From Treponema sp. (GTDB lineage Bacteria > Spirochaetota > Spirochaetia > Treponematales > Treponemataceae): a stretch of DNA of 64,000 nucleotides. Positions 17,196 to 25,705 of this stretch are shown here, piece by piece. The DNA lies in NCBI GenBank assembly GCA_016290995.1, contig JAEEVR010000015.1:1-64000 (forward strand). The letters are read 5' to 3'. The notes under the pieces are model-generated. The model was not told the DNA's origin. It worked only from the letters and a program-made list of their open reading frames with translations, and ran no database searches. Position 1 is the stretch's first letter; every line of letters starts with the position of its first letter. The position numbers and the translations under genes are program-made.

Positions 17196-17447
17196 ATGGC
17201 AAAATCAAGTTTGAAGGGCTTGAGCTGGATTGTAAAAATTATCTTGGTCATCATCGGCGACATCTACGGAATCTTGCGCCGCGTGACAAGCGGAAGCTTG
17301 ATTCCGATCGTAATCGGCGTAATCCAGATCGCGTCGTTGGTTCTTGTAAGCTACAACCGCCTTGTCGGAATCGTAGCTTGCATTTTCTGGATCATCGACT
17401 TGGTAACTGTAATCATCAACAAAGAAGTTACAGTATTGGCGGACTAA
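17196..17447 (+). CDS. Small integral membrane protein
   Basis: This is an 83-residue protein with about three hydrophobic segments (residues 10-24, 34-50, 56-75) and a short basic start. AGGAGG lies 6 bases before the ATG, and it is 10 bases behind the PPK2 stop, so it is translated as part of that operon. I do not recognise a family. Confidence 0.7.
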   Translation: MAKSSLKGLSWIVKIILVIIGDIYGILRRVTSGSLIPIVIGVIQIASLVLVSYNRLVGIVACIFWIIDLVTVIINKEVTVLAD

Positions 17448-17460
17448 CGTCACCGTGTCC

Positions 17461-18513
17461 ATGACCAAAATTGCCGCCGCAAAAATCGTTTGCAAGACCT
17501 TAATTGCGGCGGCCGTTCTTTTGTTTTCAGGCTGCGAGCGGCAAATGTCCCCGCAGTCTGAATTTGTTTTGGGAACGGTATGTTCCATCAATCTTTACGA
17601 GGCGGGAAGCGCTGAGCTTTACGGAACGCTTTTTGCCCGCCTTCGCCAACTGAACGACACCTTTAACAATTATTCCGACTCTTCCGAAATTACAAGGGTT
17701 AACCAAAACGCCGCCGTCGCGCCCGTCGAGGTAAGCCAAGACTTTTTCATTGTCCTAAAAACCGCGCTGGACTTTGCCCGTTTGACAGGCGGCGCCTTTG
17801 ACCCTACCGTCGGCCCGCTGATAAAACTTTGGGGCTTTGGCAAAGAGCCGCGCGTCCCCAGCCAAGAAGAGATCGAGGCCGCGCAAAAACTTGTCGGCTG
17901 GCAATGCGTAATACTAGAAGGCTTTACTGACCAAGAAGCCGCCGCGCCTACCGTCCGCTTTACAAAGAGCGGAGTCCGCCTGGACCTAGGCGCGATAGCG
18001 AAAGGCTACGCGGCGGACTGCTTGGTTGACATATTGCGCGAGCGCGGCGTCCAGCGCGCTTCGATTTCCTTGGGCGGAAACGTTTACGTCTACGGAAAAA
18101 AGCGCGACGGCTCTTTGTGGAGCGTCGCAATCCGCAATCCAGAAAAGCCCGGCCAAAACAGTTTTATGCTAAAAACGCAAGACGCCACGGTCGTCACTAG
18201 CGGCGCCTACGAACGCTTCTTTGAACAGGACGGAAAAATCTACGGCCACATCTTTGACCCGGCAACAGGCTTTCCCGCAGACAGCGGCTTGGCCAGCGTT
18301 ACGATTGTAAGCAAAACAAGCATGATCGCCGACGCGCTTAGCACAAGCCTTTTTGTTTTGGGAATGAAAAAAATCCCGGAGCTAAAAAAAAGCGCGCTTG
18401 CCGGCGACTTTGATTGCGTTTTGGTTGACGCAAGCGGAAAGGCTTACGCAAGCAAAAACCTCAAAGGCCGTTTAAGCGCGCTTAACGGGCAGCCGATCGA
18501 GTGGCTGCCGTAA
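17461..18513 (+). CDS. apbE: FAD:protein FMN transferase
   Basis: The ApbE family attaches FMN covalently to Thr/Ser of flavoprotein subunits such as NqrB/NqrC or RnfG/RnfD outside the membrane. The signal peptide ends in a lipobox (LLFSGC), as in spirochaete Ftp lipoproteins. Core motifs include GGAFDPTVGPL, LDLGAIAKGYAAD, and TSGAYERFF with HIFDPATGFP. A GTG two codons upstream is an alternative start. No Shine-Dalgarno is evident, so coupling to the preceding gene is likely. No target flavoprotein gene is in the window. Confidence 0.9.
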   Translation: MTKIAAAKIVCKTLIAAAVLLFSGCERQMSPQSEFVLGTVCSINLYEAGSAELYGTLFARLRQLNDTFNNYSDSSEITRVNQNAAVAPVEVSQDFFIVLKTALDFARLTGGAFDPTVGPLIKLWGFGKEPRVPSQEEIEAAQKLVGWQCVILEGFTDQEAAAPTVRFTKSGVRLDLGAIAKGYAADCLVDILRERGVQRASISLGGNVYVYGKKRDGSLWSVAIRNPEKPGQNSFMLKTQDATVVTSGAYERFFEQDGKIYGHIFDPATGFPADSGLASVTIVSKTSMIADALSTSLFVLGMKKIPELKKSALAGDFDCVLVDASGKAYASKNLKGRLSALNGQPIEWLP

Positions 18514-18523
18514 TAATCCGTTT

Positions 18524-20074
18524 TTAAGCAGACTTCTTCTTAAAGAACAAGAGTGTTGCGAACAAAGCCGCAAGACCAATTACCCAAGAAATGATTCCGC
18601 TGGCAACGATTCCCAAGCCTTGCGTAAAGCCCGCCACGATGTATGTGACGAACGAAACGGCGGCTACCAAAAGCGCGTAGGGCAGCTGCGTTGAAACGTG
18701 CTTTACGTGGTCGCAGTTGGCGCCGGCGCTGGCCATAATCGTTGTGTCGCTGATCGGCGAGATGTGGTCGCCGCAAACAGCGCCCGCCATACAAGCGGAA
18801 ATGCTGATGATTCTAATCGGGTCGCTTGCAACCGGGAAAGCCGCGATGCAAATCGGAATCAAAATGCCGAATGTTCCCCAAGAAGTTCCAGTGGCAAAGG
18901 CAAGGCCGCAAGCGATTGCAAAGATAATCGCGGGCAGCATGTTCTTGAGTCCCTGGGCGCTTCCGCCAACCAAGCCGGCGACGTATTCTTTGGCGCCGAG
19001 CGAGTCGGTCATAGACTTAAGGGTCCAGGCGAGCGTAAGGATCAAAATCGCGGGAACCATCGCCTTAAAGCCGTCGGGCAGGCAAGACATAATCGACTTG
19101 AACGAAATAACCCTTCTGAAAAGGTAGAAGACAACCGTAATGATTAACGCGGCGAAGGAGCCGAGCACCAAGCCAACAGAAGCGTCGCTTGCGGCAAAGG
19201 CTTCGACAAAGTTGAGGTAAGCGGGATTGGCCACCATCTCTCCTTCGGCCTCGCCGGCAACCTGGGCGGCAAAGAAGTTTCCGGTGTAAATCATTCCCAA
19301 AACGCAGAAGACAATCAAGGCCGCGATCGGCAAAACCAAGTCAATAACGGCGGCCTTGGGGTTTTCGGGGTCTTCGAATTCTTTTCCGGATTTGTCTTCC
19401 ATCTCTTTTTCGGCCTTGGCCATCGGTCCAAACTCAAAGTTTTTGGCAGCAAGGAAAAGCGTCATCGCGATTGTGAAGAAAGCGTAAAAGTTAAAGGGAA
19501 TGGCCTTGCAGAAAAGCGCGATTCCGTTCTCGCCCTCGCTTACAAAGCCGGAGACGGCGGCGGCCCAAGAGCTTATCGGAGCGATAATGCAAATCGGCGC
19601 GGCGGTGGCGTCAATCAAGTAAGCCAATTTGGCTCGAGAAACTTTGTACTTGTCGGTGACAGGCTTCATTACTGAGCCGACTGTAAGGCAGTTAAAGTAG
19701 TCGTCGATGAAAATCAAGATGCCCAAAAAGATTGTGGCGATTTGCGCGCCGGCCTTGCTCTTGATATGCTTTTTGGCCCATTCGCCAAAAGCCTGGGAGC
19801 CGCCGGCCCTGTTCATAAGCGCGACCATCGTTCCCAATACGACAAGGAAAACCAGAATGCCGACATTCCAACTGTCGCTAAGCTGGGCGATCATTCCATC
19901 CTTAAAGATGTGGTTGAAAAATCCGTCAAAACCCGCGGCAGTTCCCGTGGCAAAAAAGGCGCCTCCGATAAGAACGCCGATGAACAAAGAAGAATAAACT
20001 TCTTTAGTAAGCAAAGCCAATACAATGGCGACGATGGCCGGAACCAGCGACAAAAATCCAAAACTTGCTTCCAT
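18524..20074 (-). CDS. NhaC-type Na+/H+ antiporter
   Basis: This polytopic inner-membrane protein of 516 residues with about 12 hydrophobic segments has the Na_H_antiporter (PF03553) signatures: GTMVALMNRAGGSQAFGEW near residue 80, DDYFNCLTVGSVMKP near 127, TGTSWGTFG, and GDHISPISDTT. It exchanges Na+ (or an organic substrate, as in the malate/lactate relatives) for H+. AGGAG lies 6 bases before the ATG and overlaps the end of a 53-residue gene, indicating a two-gene operon. Confidence 0.88.
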   Translation of the reverse strand: MEASFGFLSLVPAIVAIVLALLTKEVYSSLFIGVLIGGAFFATGTAAGFDGFFNHIFKDGMIAQLSDSWNVGILVFLVVLGTMVALMNRAGGSQAFGEWAKKHIKSKAGAQIATIFLGILIFIDDYFNCLTVGSVMKPVTDKYKVSRAKLAYLIDATAAPICIIAPISSWAAAVSGFVSEGENGIALFCKAIPFNFYAFFTIAMTLFLAAKNFEFGPMAKAEKEMEDKSGKEFEDPENPKAAVIDLVLPIAALIVFCVLGMIYTGNFFAAQVAGEAEGEMVANPAYLNFVEAFAASDASVGLVLGSFAALIITVVFYLFRRVISFKSIMSCLPDGFKAMVPAILILTLAWTLKSMTDSLGAKEYVAGLVGGSAQGLKNMLPAIIFAIACGLAFATGTSWGTFGILIPICIAAFPVASDPIRIISISACMAGAVCGDHISPISDTTIMASAGANCDHVKHVSTQLPYALLVAAVSFVTYIVAGFTQGLGIVASGIISWVIGLAALFATLLFFKKKSA

Positions 20075-20083
20075 TTTTTACTC

Positions 20084-20245
20084 CTACTTTTTTACTGCTG
20101 AAAAATCAGCCTGCAAGGGAGAGCTTACGCCCGCCTTTTCCAAATGCTCAATAATAGCAATCGCGTAGTGAACCGCGTCCAATGAATCAGCGGCGCAATA
20201 AGTTTTAAGCTCTTTTAACGCTTTAATCGCCTCATTGTTTGTCAT
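20084..20245 (-). CDS. Small 53-residue protein in front of the antiporter
   Basis: The frame starts with ATG 7 bases after AAAGGAG and ends in TAG 9 bases before the NhaC ATG. The protein begins MTNNEAIKALKEL and continues as one or two amphipathic helices with a Lys-Lys end. Excellent ribosome site, tight spacing and good coding pattern support it. The function is unknown; it may be a regulator or leader of the antiporter operon. Confidence 0.7.
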   Translation of the reverse strand: MTNNEAIKALKELKTYCAADSLDAVHYAIAIIEHLEKAGVSSPLQADFSAVKK

Positions 20246-20327
20246 AATAACTCCTTTTATTTATTTTTCTACATTATGCGCCAAGTCGGGCTGTTTTGCA
20301 AGAGATTTTTTTTCGGAGGAGGAAGGT

Positions 20328-21257
20328 TTAATAATACACCAACATATATTCGCCGCGGGGGGTAAAACCCAACGACTTGTAGAGCGCCAGGGCGGCGGCG
20401 TTTTCTTGCTTGGCGTAAAGGCAAAAGTTGTTTACGCCGTGGGCCTGTGACCGCGCGATTATTTGGCTGACCAAAAACGCGGCGCGGCCCTTTTTTCTTT
20501 CCGATGGAATTGTGTAAACGCCGCCAAGCATGCAATAGCGCTGGCCGCTTGCGGCAAGGCGGGCCTTTGCGATTGGACGGGCGCCGTCAAAAAGCGCGAA
20601 GGTGAGGCCTTGTTCAAGCTCATGCTTAAAGGCCGCCGCAAGGGCCGCGTCGCTTATGTCAAACGATTTTGGAACGACTTCCTCGCGCTGGTAGCCCAGT
20701 TCAAGCGGGAGAAGAATTTCGTAATCCGCCGCCGCGGCTTGGGCAACGCGCAAATCTTTTGCAAGCCCAGAGCCGCCGCCCGCGTCTTGGGCGTGGAAAG
20801 CCTTTTCGTTTTGCGACGCCTCTTGGTCGCTACCGCCGCTAACCATCAAAAAATACTTGTTGGTCACGCTGGGGCGCATCGGCGTTTTTTTGTTCTTTAG
20901 GATGTTGCGCAAAAGGACGGCGCCGGCCGCTTCTCCGTTGACGCAAAAAGGCTCGTTGGATTCAAAAAATTCCATCAGGGGGCGCTGCGCCTCGCTGCAA
21001 ACTTTTTTGTCAAAGGCGCTTTTGTATTTGGCAAAGGGCAGGCAAAAAAACAGCGAGCGTTTTTTTCGCAGGGCGATGAGGCCGGCGAGCGTTTTGGTCT
21101 GTGAAGCCTCTTGTTCCGCATAATAAAGCGCCCAGCAATCCGTTCCGCCCCGCAAAAGTTCCGAGGCAAGGTTGACGCATTCAGATTCGTAAGGCTGTAT
21201 AAAAGAAAGGGCCTCTTCCCCCTGTTCCGGAAGAAGAGGCTTTACAATGACTGGCAT
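20328..21257 (-). CDS. GNAT-family N-acetyltransferase
   Basis: The C-terminal about 110 residues form a GNAT domain: LGGVYTIPSERKKGRAAFL is the acetyl-CoA loop (a variant of R/QxxGxG/A) and ENAAALALYKSLGF is the usual last motif. The N-terminal about 180 residues are a divergent domain, possibly a degenerate second GNAT. The substrate is unknown. It ends just 3 bases from the PutP gene on the same strand, downstream of it by transcription order. Confidence 0.75.
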   Translation of the reverse strand: MPVIVKPLLPEQGEEALSFIQPYESECVNLASELLRGGTDCWALYYAEQEASQTKTLAGLIALRKKRSLFFCLPFAKYKSAFDKKVCSEAQRPLMEFFESNEPFCVNGEAAGAVLLRNILKNKKTPMRPSVTNKYFLMVSGGSDQEASQNEKAFHAQDAGGGSGLAKDLRVAQAAAADYEILLPLELGYQREEVVPKSFDISDAALAAAFKHELEQGLTFALFDGARPIAKARLAASGQRYCMLGGVYTIPSERKKGRAAFLVSQIIARSQAHGVNNFCLYAKQENAAALALYKSLGFTPRGEYMLVYY

Positions 21258-21260
21258 TGA

Positions 21261-22775
21261 TTAGTCGGGCATCTTTTTGTAGTTGTCAAATTCGGCGAGC
21301 ATTTGGGCGTCCTTGTTCTTGTCCAAGAGGCTCACTACAACAGACACGATCAAGTTGAACACAAAGGCCGGAAGAATTTCGTAGATGTCAAAAATTCCGC
21401 CAGAGAGATTGTGCCAAGCTACAACAGTGACGCCGCCAACGATAAGACCCGCGATGGCGCCCTTGTTGGTGATTCCGCGCCAATAAAGAGCCAGCAAGAT
21501 GAGAGGTCCAAAGCTTCCGCCAAAGCCCGCCCAAGCGTAGCTTACCAAGCCAAAGATTGTGCTTGTCTGGTCAAGCGAAAGAACAAAGGCGACGGCCGCG
21601 ATCAAGAAAACCGTTACGCGGCTGATTTTAAGAACAGTCTTTTCGTCGGCGTTGGGATTGATGAGGCCTTTGAAAATGTCCTGGCTTACCGCGCTTGAGG
21701 CAACCAAAAGCTGGCTGTCGGCTGTGCTCATAGAGGCGGCCAAAATCGCGCACAAGAAAAGGCCCGCGATAAAGGCAGGATACATTTTCATCATTGTCAC
21801 GCTGAAAACGGTTTCAGCCGCTCCGCCTGACAAAACGTTAGGAAGCAAGTAAACGGTTCCCAAAGTACCGATGATGAAAGTTCCGATGTAAGAAACGATC
21901 ATCCAAGTGATTCCTACGCGGCGCGCGGTTGTCACTTCTTTGTTGGAACGGATTCCCATAAAGCGGACGATTACGTGCGGCATTCCAAAATAGCCCAAGC
22001 CCCAAGCCATCGCGCTTACGATAGACTTGGCGCTAAAGTTTTTGTTGGCGGTGAACTTGTTGAGCAATTCCTCGCCAAGATTTCCGCTCAAAGCCTTGCC
22101 GATAAAATCCTGAGCCTGGCCGACGGCGTGTCCGGGTCCGCCCAAAGCGAACACGATGACTACAGAAGAAACAACGAACGCGATGAAGATCAATGTTCCC
22201 TGAATGAAGTCTGTTGTGCAAACGGCAAGGTAGCCGCCCATGATTGTGTACGACAAAATCACGACAAGGCCAATCACAAGGCCCGCGTTGTAGGGAAGTC
22301 CAAAGACGGAGTTGAACAATTTGGCGCAAGCGACAAAGCCGCTGGCAACGTAAATTGTAAAGAACAAAACGATGAAGATGACTGAAACGATTGAAAGAAC
22401 GCGGCTCTTGTCCTTAAAGCGGTTTGTCAAAAATTCCGGAATCGTGATTGAATCGCCGAACGCGATTGAGCACTTGCGCAAAGCCTTGGCGATGAAAAGC
22501 CAGCTGAGGTAAGTTCCCAAAATCAAGCCCAGAGCGGTCCAGAAAGTTTCCTTGAATCCGCCAAGGTAGCAAAGTCCCGGCAAGCCCATCAAAAGCCACG
22601 CGCTGGAATCCGAAGCCTCCGCGCTAAGCGCCGTGAACCAAGGGCCAAGCTTGCGGCCGCCCAAGAAAAAGTCCGTAGCGTTGTTGTTCTTGCTTGCGCT
22701 GGACAGTCCTACAAAAACCATCGCCGCCAAGTAAATAACAAACGCCAACAATTTTGCGATTGTCACCGAATCCAT
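21261..22775 (-). CDS. putP: Sodium/proline symporter
   Basis: This sodium:solute symporter family protein of 504 residues has about 13 transmembrane segments. Signatures include FFLGGRKLGPW, SDSSAWLLMGLPG, GGYLAVCTTDFIQG and the SSF core AILAASMSTADSQLLVASSAV. The pattern is closest to PutP, so proline uptake with Na+ is likely, although related substrates are possible. AAAGGAG lies 6 bases before the ATG. Confidence 0.88.
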   Translation of the reverse strand: MDSVTIAKLLAFVIYLAAMVFVGLSSASKNNNATDFFLGGRKLGPWFTALSAEASDSSAWLLMGLPGLCYLGGFKETFWTALGLILGTYLSWLFIAKALRKCSIAFGDSITIPEFLTNRFKDKSRVLSIVSVIFIVLFFTIYVASGFVACAKLFNSVFGLPYNAGLVIGLVVILSYTIMGGYLAVCTTDFIQGTLIFIAFVVSSVVIVFALGGPGHAVGQAQDFIGKALSGNLGEELLNKFTANKNFSAKSIVSAMAWGLGYFGMPHVIVRFMGIRSNKEVTTARRVGITWMIVSYIGTFIIGTLGTVYLLPNVLSGGAAETVFSVTMMKMYPAFIAGLFLCAILAASMSTADSQLLVASSAVSQDIFKGLINPNADEKTVLKISRVTVFLIAAVAFVLSLDQTSTIFGLVSYAWAGFGGSFGPLILLALYWRGITNKGAIAGLIVGGVTVVAWHNLSGGIFDIYEILPAFVFNLIVSVVVSLLDKNKDAQMLAEFDNYKKMPD

Positions 22776-22859
22776 TTTTTTCTCCTTTAACTTTATTGAA
22801 GATATTTTATTTTATTAAATTTTTGCGGAATGTTCAAGAACAGGGAGAAGACTTTTGGC

Positions 22860-22951
22860 GGGGGCAGCCGCCCCCTCGGCTTCAATTCGTCGCCCCATCA
22901 CCGGCCGCTCCTCATTTCCGCCTACCCCCACTCCTAGGGGCTCCGCCCCTA
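22860..22951. repeat. Two GC-rich hairpins in an intergenic stretch
   Basis: GGGGGC/GCCCCC (22860-22875) and TAGGGGC/GCCCCTA (22935-22951) lie between the divergent putP and Sel1 genes, next to the switch to AT-rich DNA. Neither is followed by a T-run on the plus strand. They resemble dispersed REP-like palindromes and mark the island edge. Confidence 0.45.
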
Positions 22952-23053
22952 AAACCCCGAGGAAAAGGCCAGAATCGCGGATTGGAATTAAGATTGTTTT
23001 TTGGACTTTTAGGGTATATAATGGTTATGATTATATTATTTGGAGAAATGACT

Positions 23054-24115
23054 ATGAAAAGAATTGCAATAATTATTGCAATCATATTTCTTGCAGGAAT
23101 AGGTTTTTGCGAAATTGATCAAAAGCTATATGAAAAAATGTCTGACGAATATTGCATCGCAGATGTAGAAAATTGCCTGATTTGGGGCTTAAAAGATCAA
23201 GCCGCAGAAATATTGGAAATCGTGGCGAAAAGAGGGAATCCAGACGCTATTAGGCTTTTAGAAACGTACTACGCCGATTATAGAATGGATTTCCAAGATG
23301 AGATAATTACTGATAAACATAGTATCGACGACGCTGTGAATTGTTTTATTTGGGGATTAAATGACAAAGCCGCGGAAATACTAGAATTATTGGCAAAACG
23401 AGAAAACGTTCATGCCATGAGGCTTCTAGGAATTTATTATATCGAATACATATCGGATTCAAAAACAGAACAAGATTTAAAACAAAAAGAGGGATTTCAT
23501 TGGTTAACCAAGGCCGCCGAGAAAGGAGATCCTGTAGCAATGAGTCAACTTGGGTATTGCTATTTATTTGGCTTGCAAACAGATATCGACAAAAAAAAGG
23601 GATTCGAACTCTATAAAAAGGCGGCAAGTCTTGGATATAATTCCGCAGAAGAATATCTTTTGTTGAATTATATAATTATGGTTAACGAAGGAATAGAAGA
23701 AATTACAAGTGACATTTTTCAGTTAATAAAAAAAGGAGCGGACGAAGGTAACCTACAAGCCTTGAATGCCCTAGGCAATATGTACTATTTAGGCAGAGGT
23801 GTTCAGGAAGACAAAAAAAAAGCTGTAAACATATACAAAAAATTGGTGGAGCAAAAATATTCATTTGGATATACGAATCTCGCCGTTTGTTATATTAAAG
23901 GAGATGGCGTTGAAAAGAATTACAAAAAAGCAGAAAGTCTTTTAAAACAAGTGATAGAAGGAAAAATAAGCGATCCCCCTTACTATATGTCAAATGACAT
24001 AGGACATGCATTTTATCTCCTTCAACTTTTATATTCCGACAATCAATATGGTATGTTAGACACTGAACAAGCAAGATACTGTTCTGAAATGGCTAAAAGA
24101 CACGGTTGGTATTGA
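23054..24115 (+). CDS. Exported Sel1-repeat protein
   Basis: A signal peptide (residues 1-18) leads into about 335 residues of Sel1-like helical repeats, with units such as AMSQLGYCYLFG, ALNALGNMYYLGRGVQED and YTNLAVCYIKGDGVEKNYKKA. Sel1 proteins are periplasmic or surface scaffolds. GGAG lies 8 bases before the chosen ATG; another ATG is two codons earlier. It is AT-rich, unlike the preceding gene, and begins a small island. Confidence 0.8.
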   Translation: MKRIAIIIAIIFLAGIGFCEIDQKLYEKMSDEYCIADVENCLIWGLKDQAAEILEIVAKRGNPDAIRLLETYYADYRMDFQDEIITDKHSIDDAVNCFIWGLNDKAAEILELLAKRENVHAMRLLGIYYIEYISDSKTEQDLKQKEGFHWLTKAAEKGDPVAMSQLGYCYLFGLQTDIDKKKGFELYKKAASLGYNSAEEYLLLNYIIMVNEGIEEITSDIFQLIKKGADEGNLQALNALGNMYYLGRGVQEDKKKAVNIYKKLVEQKYSFGYTNLAVCYIKGDGVEKNYKKAESLLKQVIEGKISDPPYYMSNDIGHAFYLLQLLYSDNQYGMLDTEQARYCSEMAKRHGWY

Positions 24116-24155
24116 TTATTAATATTTCATTGAATCAAAACTTAAGGAGGCAAAA

Positions 24156-24779
24156 ATGAAAATTTATGTTTATGTTGACTACGAAAATATGAACAATGCA
24201 AAATCTTTCCCAAAAATTGACGGAAAATATTTTTTCTTTATAGGCGCAAACCAAACAAAAATACCTACAACGCTAGCCATGGCAAGCAATGAAAGCAATG
24301 TAGAGTTTATACAAGTAGAAAGTACGGGAAAAAATGCTTTAGACTTCTACATCGCGTACTATTTAGCAAAAAACGATTCTGAAAAAGATGTTGTTCATTG
24401 CATATGGTCAAAGGACAAAGGATTTGATCCTTTGATTAATTTTATAAATAAAACTAAGAAGTCAAAAATTGCTAAAAGAATTGTAAACATAAACGAAGTA
24501 CAGAAAAAAACAGCAGAAGTAAAATCAAATAAAAAACAACAAAAAACAAAATTGAATGAAAACATTCAAGATAAAACCAAGAAAACCATAGATAAGTTAA
24601 AAACTATTGCGGCATCAAAAAGACCAAAAAGCGAAAAAGCTTTAAAAGCTTACATTCAAACATTTTCAACAAAAGATAAATGGACAATTGTTGACATAGA
24701 TAACATCATGAACGAATTACACAAAAAGGGAAAAATAAAAAAAGAGAAAAACAATAAAATCACATATTCACTATATTAA
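24156..24779 (+). CDS. PIN/NYN-like nuclease domain protein
   Basis: The N-terminal about 110 residues look like a PIN-type fold: YVDYENM at the start with an early Asp, ALDFYIAYYLAK with a mid Asp, and SKDKGFDPLINF with a late Asp, which could form the metal-binding acidic cluster. The remaining about 95 residues are Lys-rich and may bind nucleic acid. AAGGAGG lies 6 bases before the ATG. It is a possible RNase; no partner antitoxin is apparent next to it. Confidence 0.65.
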   Translation: MKIYVYVDYENMNNAKSFPKIDGKYFFFIGANQTKIPTTLAMASNESNVEFIQVESTGKNALDFYIAYYLAKNDSEKDVVHCIWSKDKGFDPLINFINKTKKSKIAKRIVNINEVQKKTAEVKSNKKQQKTKLNENIQDKTKKTIDKLKTIAASKRPKSEKALKAYIQTFSTKDKWTIVDIDNIMNELHKKGKIKKEKNNKITYSLY

Positions 24780-24850
24780 AGGAAGCTCAAAGACGAGCGA
24801 ACGAACTAGGTATGGATTGGGACGACGATGACGATGATGATTGGGAATAA
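24779..24850 (+). pseudogene. Possible gene remnant with Asp-rich tail
   Basis: A short open frame reads KEAQRRANELGMDW followed by seven Asp, Trp, Glu and a stop. It looks like the C-terminal end of a larger protein, but it is cut off by a stop at 24757 and overlaps the end of the PIN gene. It may be left from an insertion of the island. The evidence is only the unusual residue pattern. Confidence 0.25.
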
Positions 24851-24882
24851 TACTAGTTACTAAAAAAACACGGAGGCAAACA

Positions 24883-25659
24883 ATGAAAACAAAACAAATA
24901 ATCGCAATTACAATCGCAACAGCCGTTTTGACGCTAACAAGTTGCGAAACAATGGACAATCTTAAAAACTTATTTTCAGGCGATGAATCAAACAACAATT
25001 CACAAACTGCAAATTCAACAATCGCAAAAGAGCCAAGATACACAAAAGATAAAATCGATGAAACTGTTTGGGATTTGTCAAAATTGGACACCGCCCGCAA
25101 TGTTGACTATATGTACGAAGTCGAAAAAAACGTAATACTGGAAATGAACATGGCGCGAAGCAATCCTAAAAAGTACGCCGAACTATACATAGCACCAAGG
25201 ACAAAACGATTCAGCGGAAACATTTACAACGGAAAACTTATGACTCAAGAAGGAGCTGCCGTTGTAAAGGAATGCGTTAATTATATGAATTCCCAGAGAG
25301 CGCTTCCAGTCCTAAAGCCTTCAAAAGGATTGACGCAAGCGGCAAAAGACCATTCCTCAACTCAATCATTAACGAATGAAGTTGGTCATGGCGGAACGGA
25401 TGGAAGCGATCCGTTTGAAAGAATGCAAAGATACGGCTCCTTTATGACAGCCGGAGAAAACATCGACTACGGCTGCTCTTCCGCCCGCGAAATCGTCGTC
25501 TCCCTCTTGGTTGACGACGGCGTTAAAAGCCGCGGCCACCGCAAAAACATTATGAACAAAAATTTCACAACCGCAGGCGTTGGCTACGCCGACAAGCACA
25601 AGGCATTTAATTATATGTGCGTGATTGATTATTCCGGGGAGTATAAGGAAAAGGAATAG
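24883..25659 (+). CDS. CAP-domain (SCP/PR-1) lipoprotein
   Basis: A lipobox (LTSC) ends the signal peptide. Residues about 75-250 form a CAP domain: a first helix with MARSNPKKYAELY, AAKDHSSTQ with the first conserved His, and then NEVGHGGTDG, AGENIDYG and GHRKNIMNKNFTTAGVGYA. These include the His and Glu residues that line the CAP cavity. Bacterial members are secreted and mostly of unknown action. CGGAGG lies 7 bases before the chosen ATG. It is part of the AT-rich island. Confidence 0.82.
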   Translation: MKTKQIIAITIATAVLTLTSCETMDNLKNLFSGDESNNNSQTANSTIAKEPRYTKDKIDETVWDLSKLDTARNVDYMYEVEKNVILEMNMARSNPKKYAELYIAPRTKRFSGNIYNGKLMTQEGAAVVKECVNYMNSQRALPVLKPSKGLTQAAKDHSSTQSLTNEVGHGGTDGSDPFERMQRYGSFMTAGENIDYGCSSAREIVVSLLVDDGVKSRGHRKNIMNKNFTTAGVGYADKHKAFNYMCVIDYSGEYKEKE

Positions 25660-25705
25660 TTTTTATACAATAATTACTGTTAAGTAATTTATAGGAGATT
25701 CTGCA

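Noticed and set aside
22754..23053. N-terminal extension of the Sel1 protein by 100 codons
   Set aside because: The extension runs through GC-rich hairpins, while a signal peptide and GGAG site define the start at 23054.
24156..24779. Toxin-antitoxin pair with the PIN protein
   Set aside because: No small antitoxin gene is adjacent. The flanking genes are a Sel1 protein and a CAP lipoprotein.
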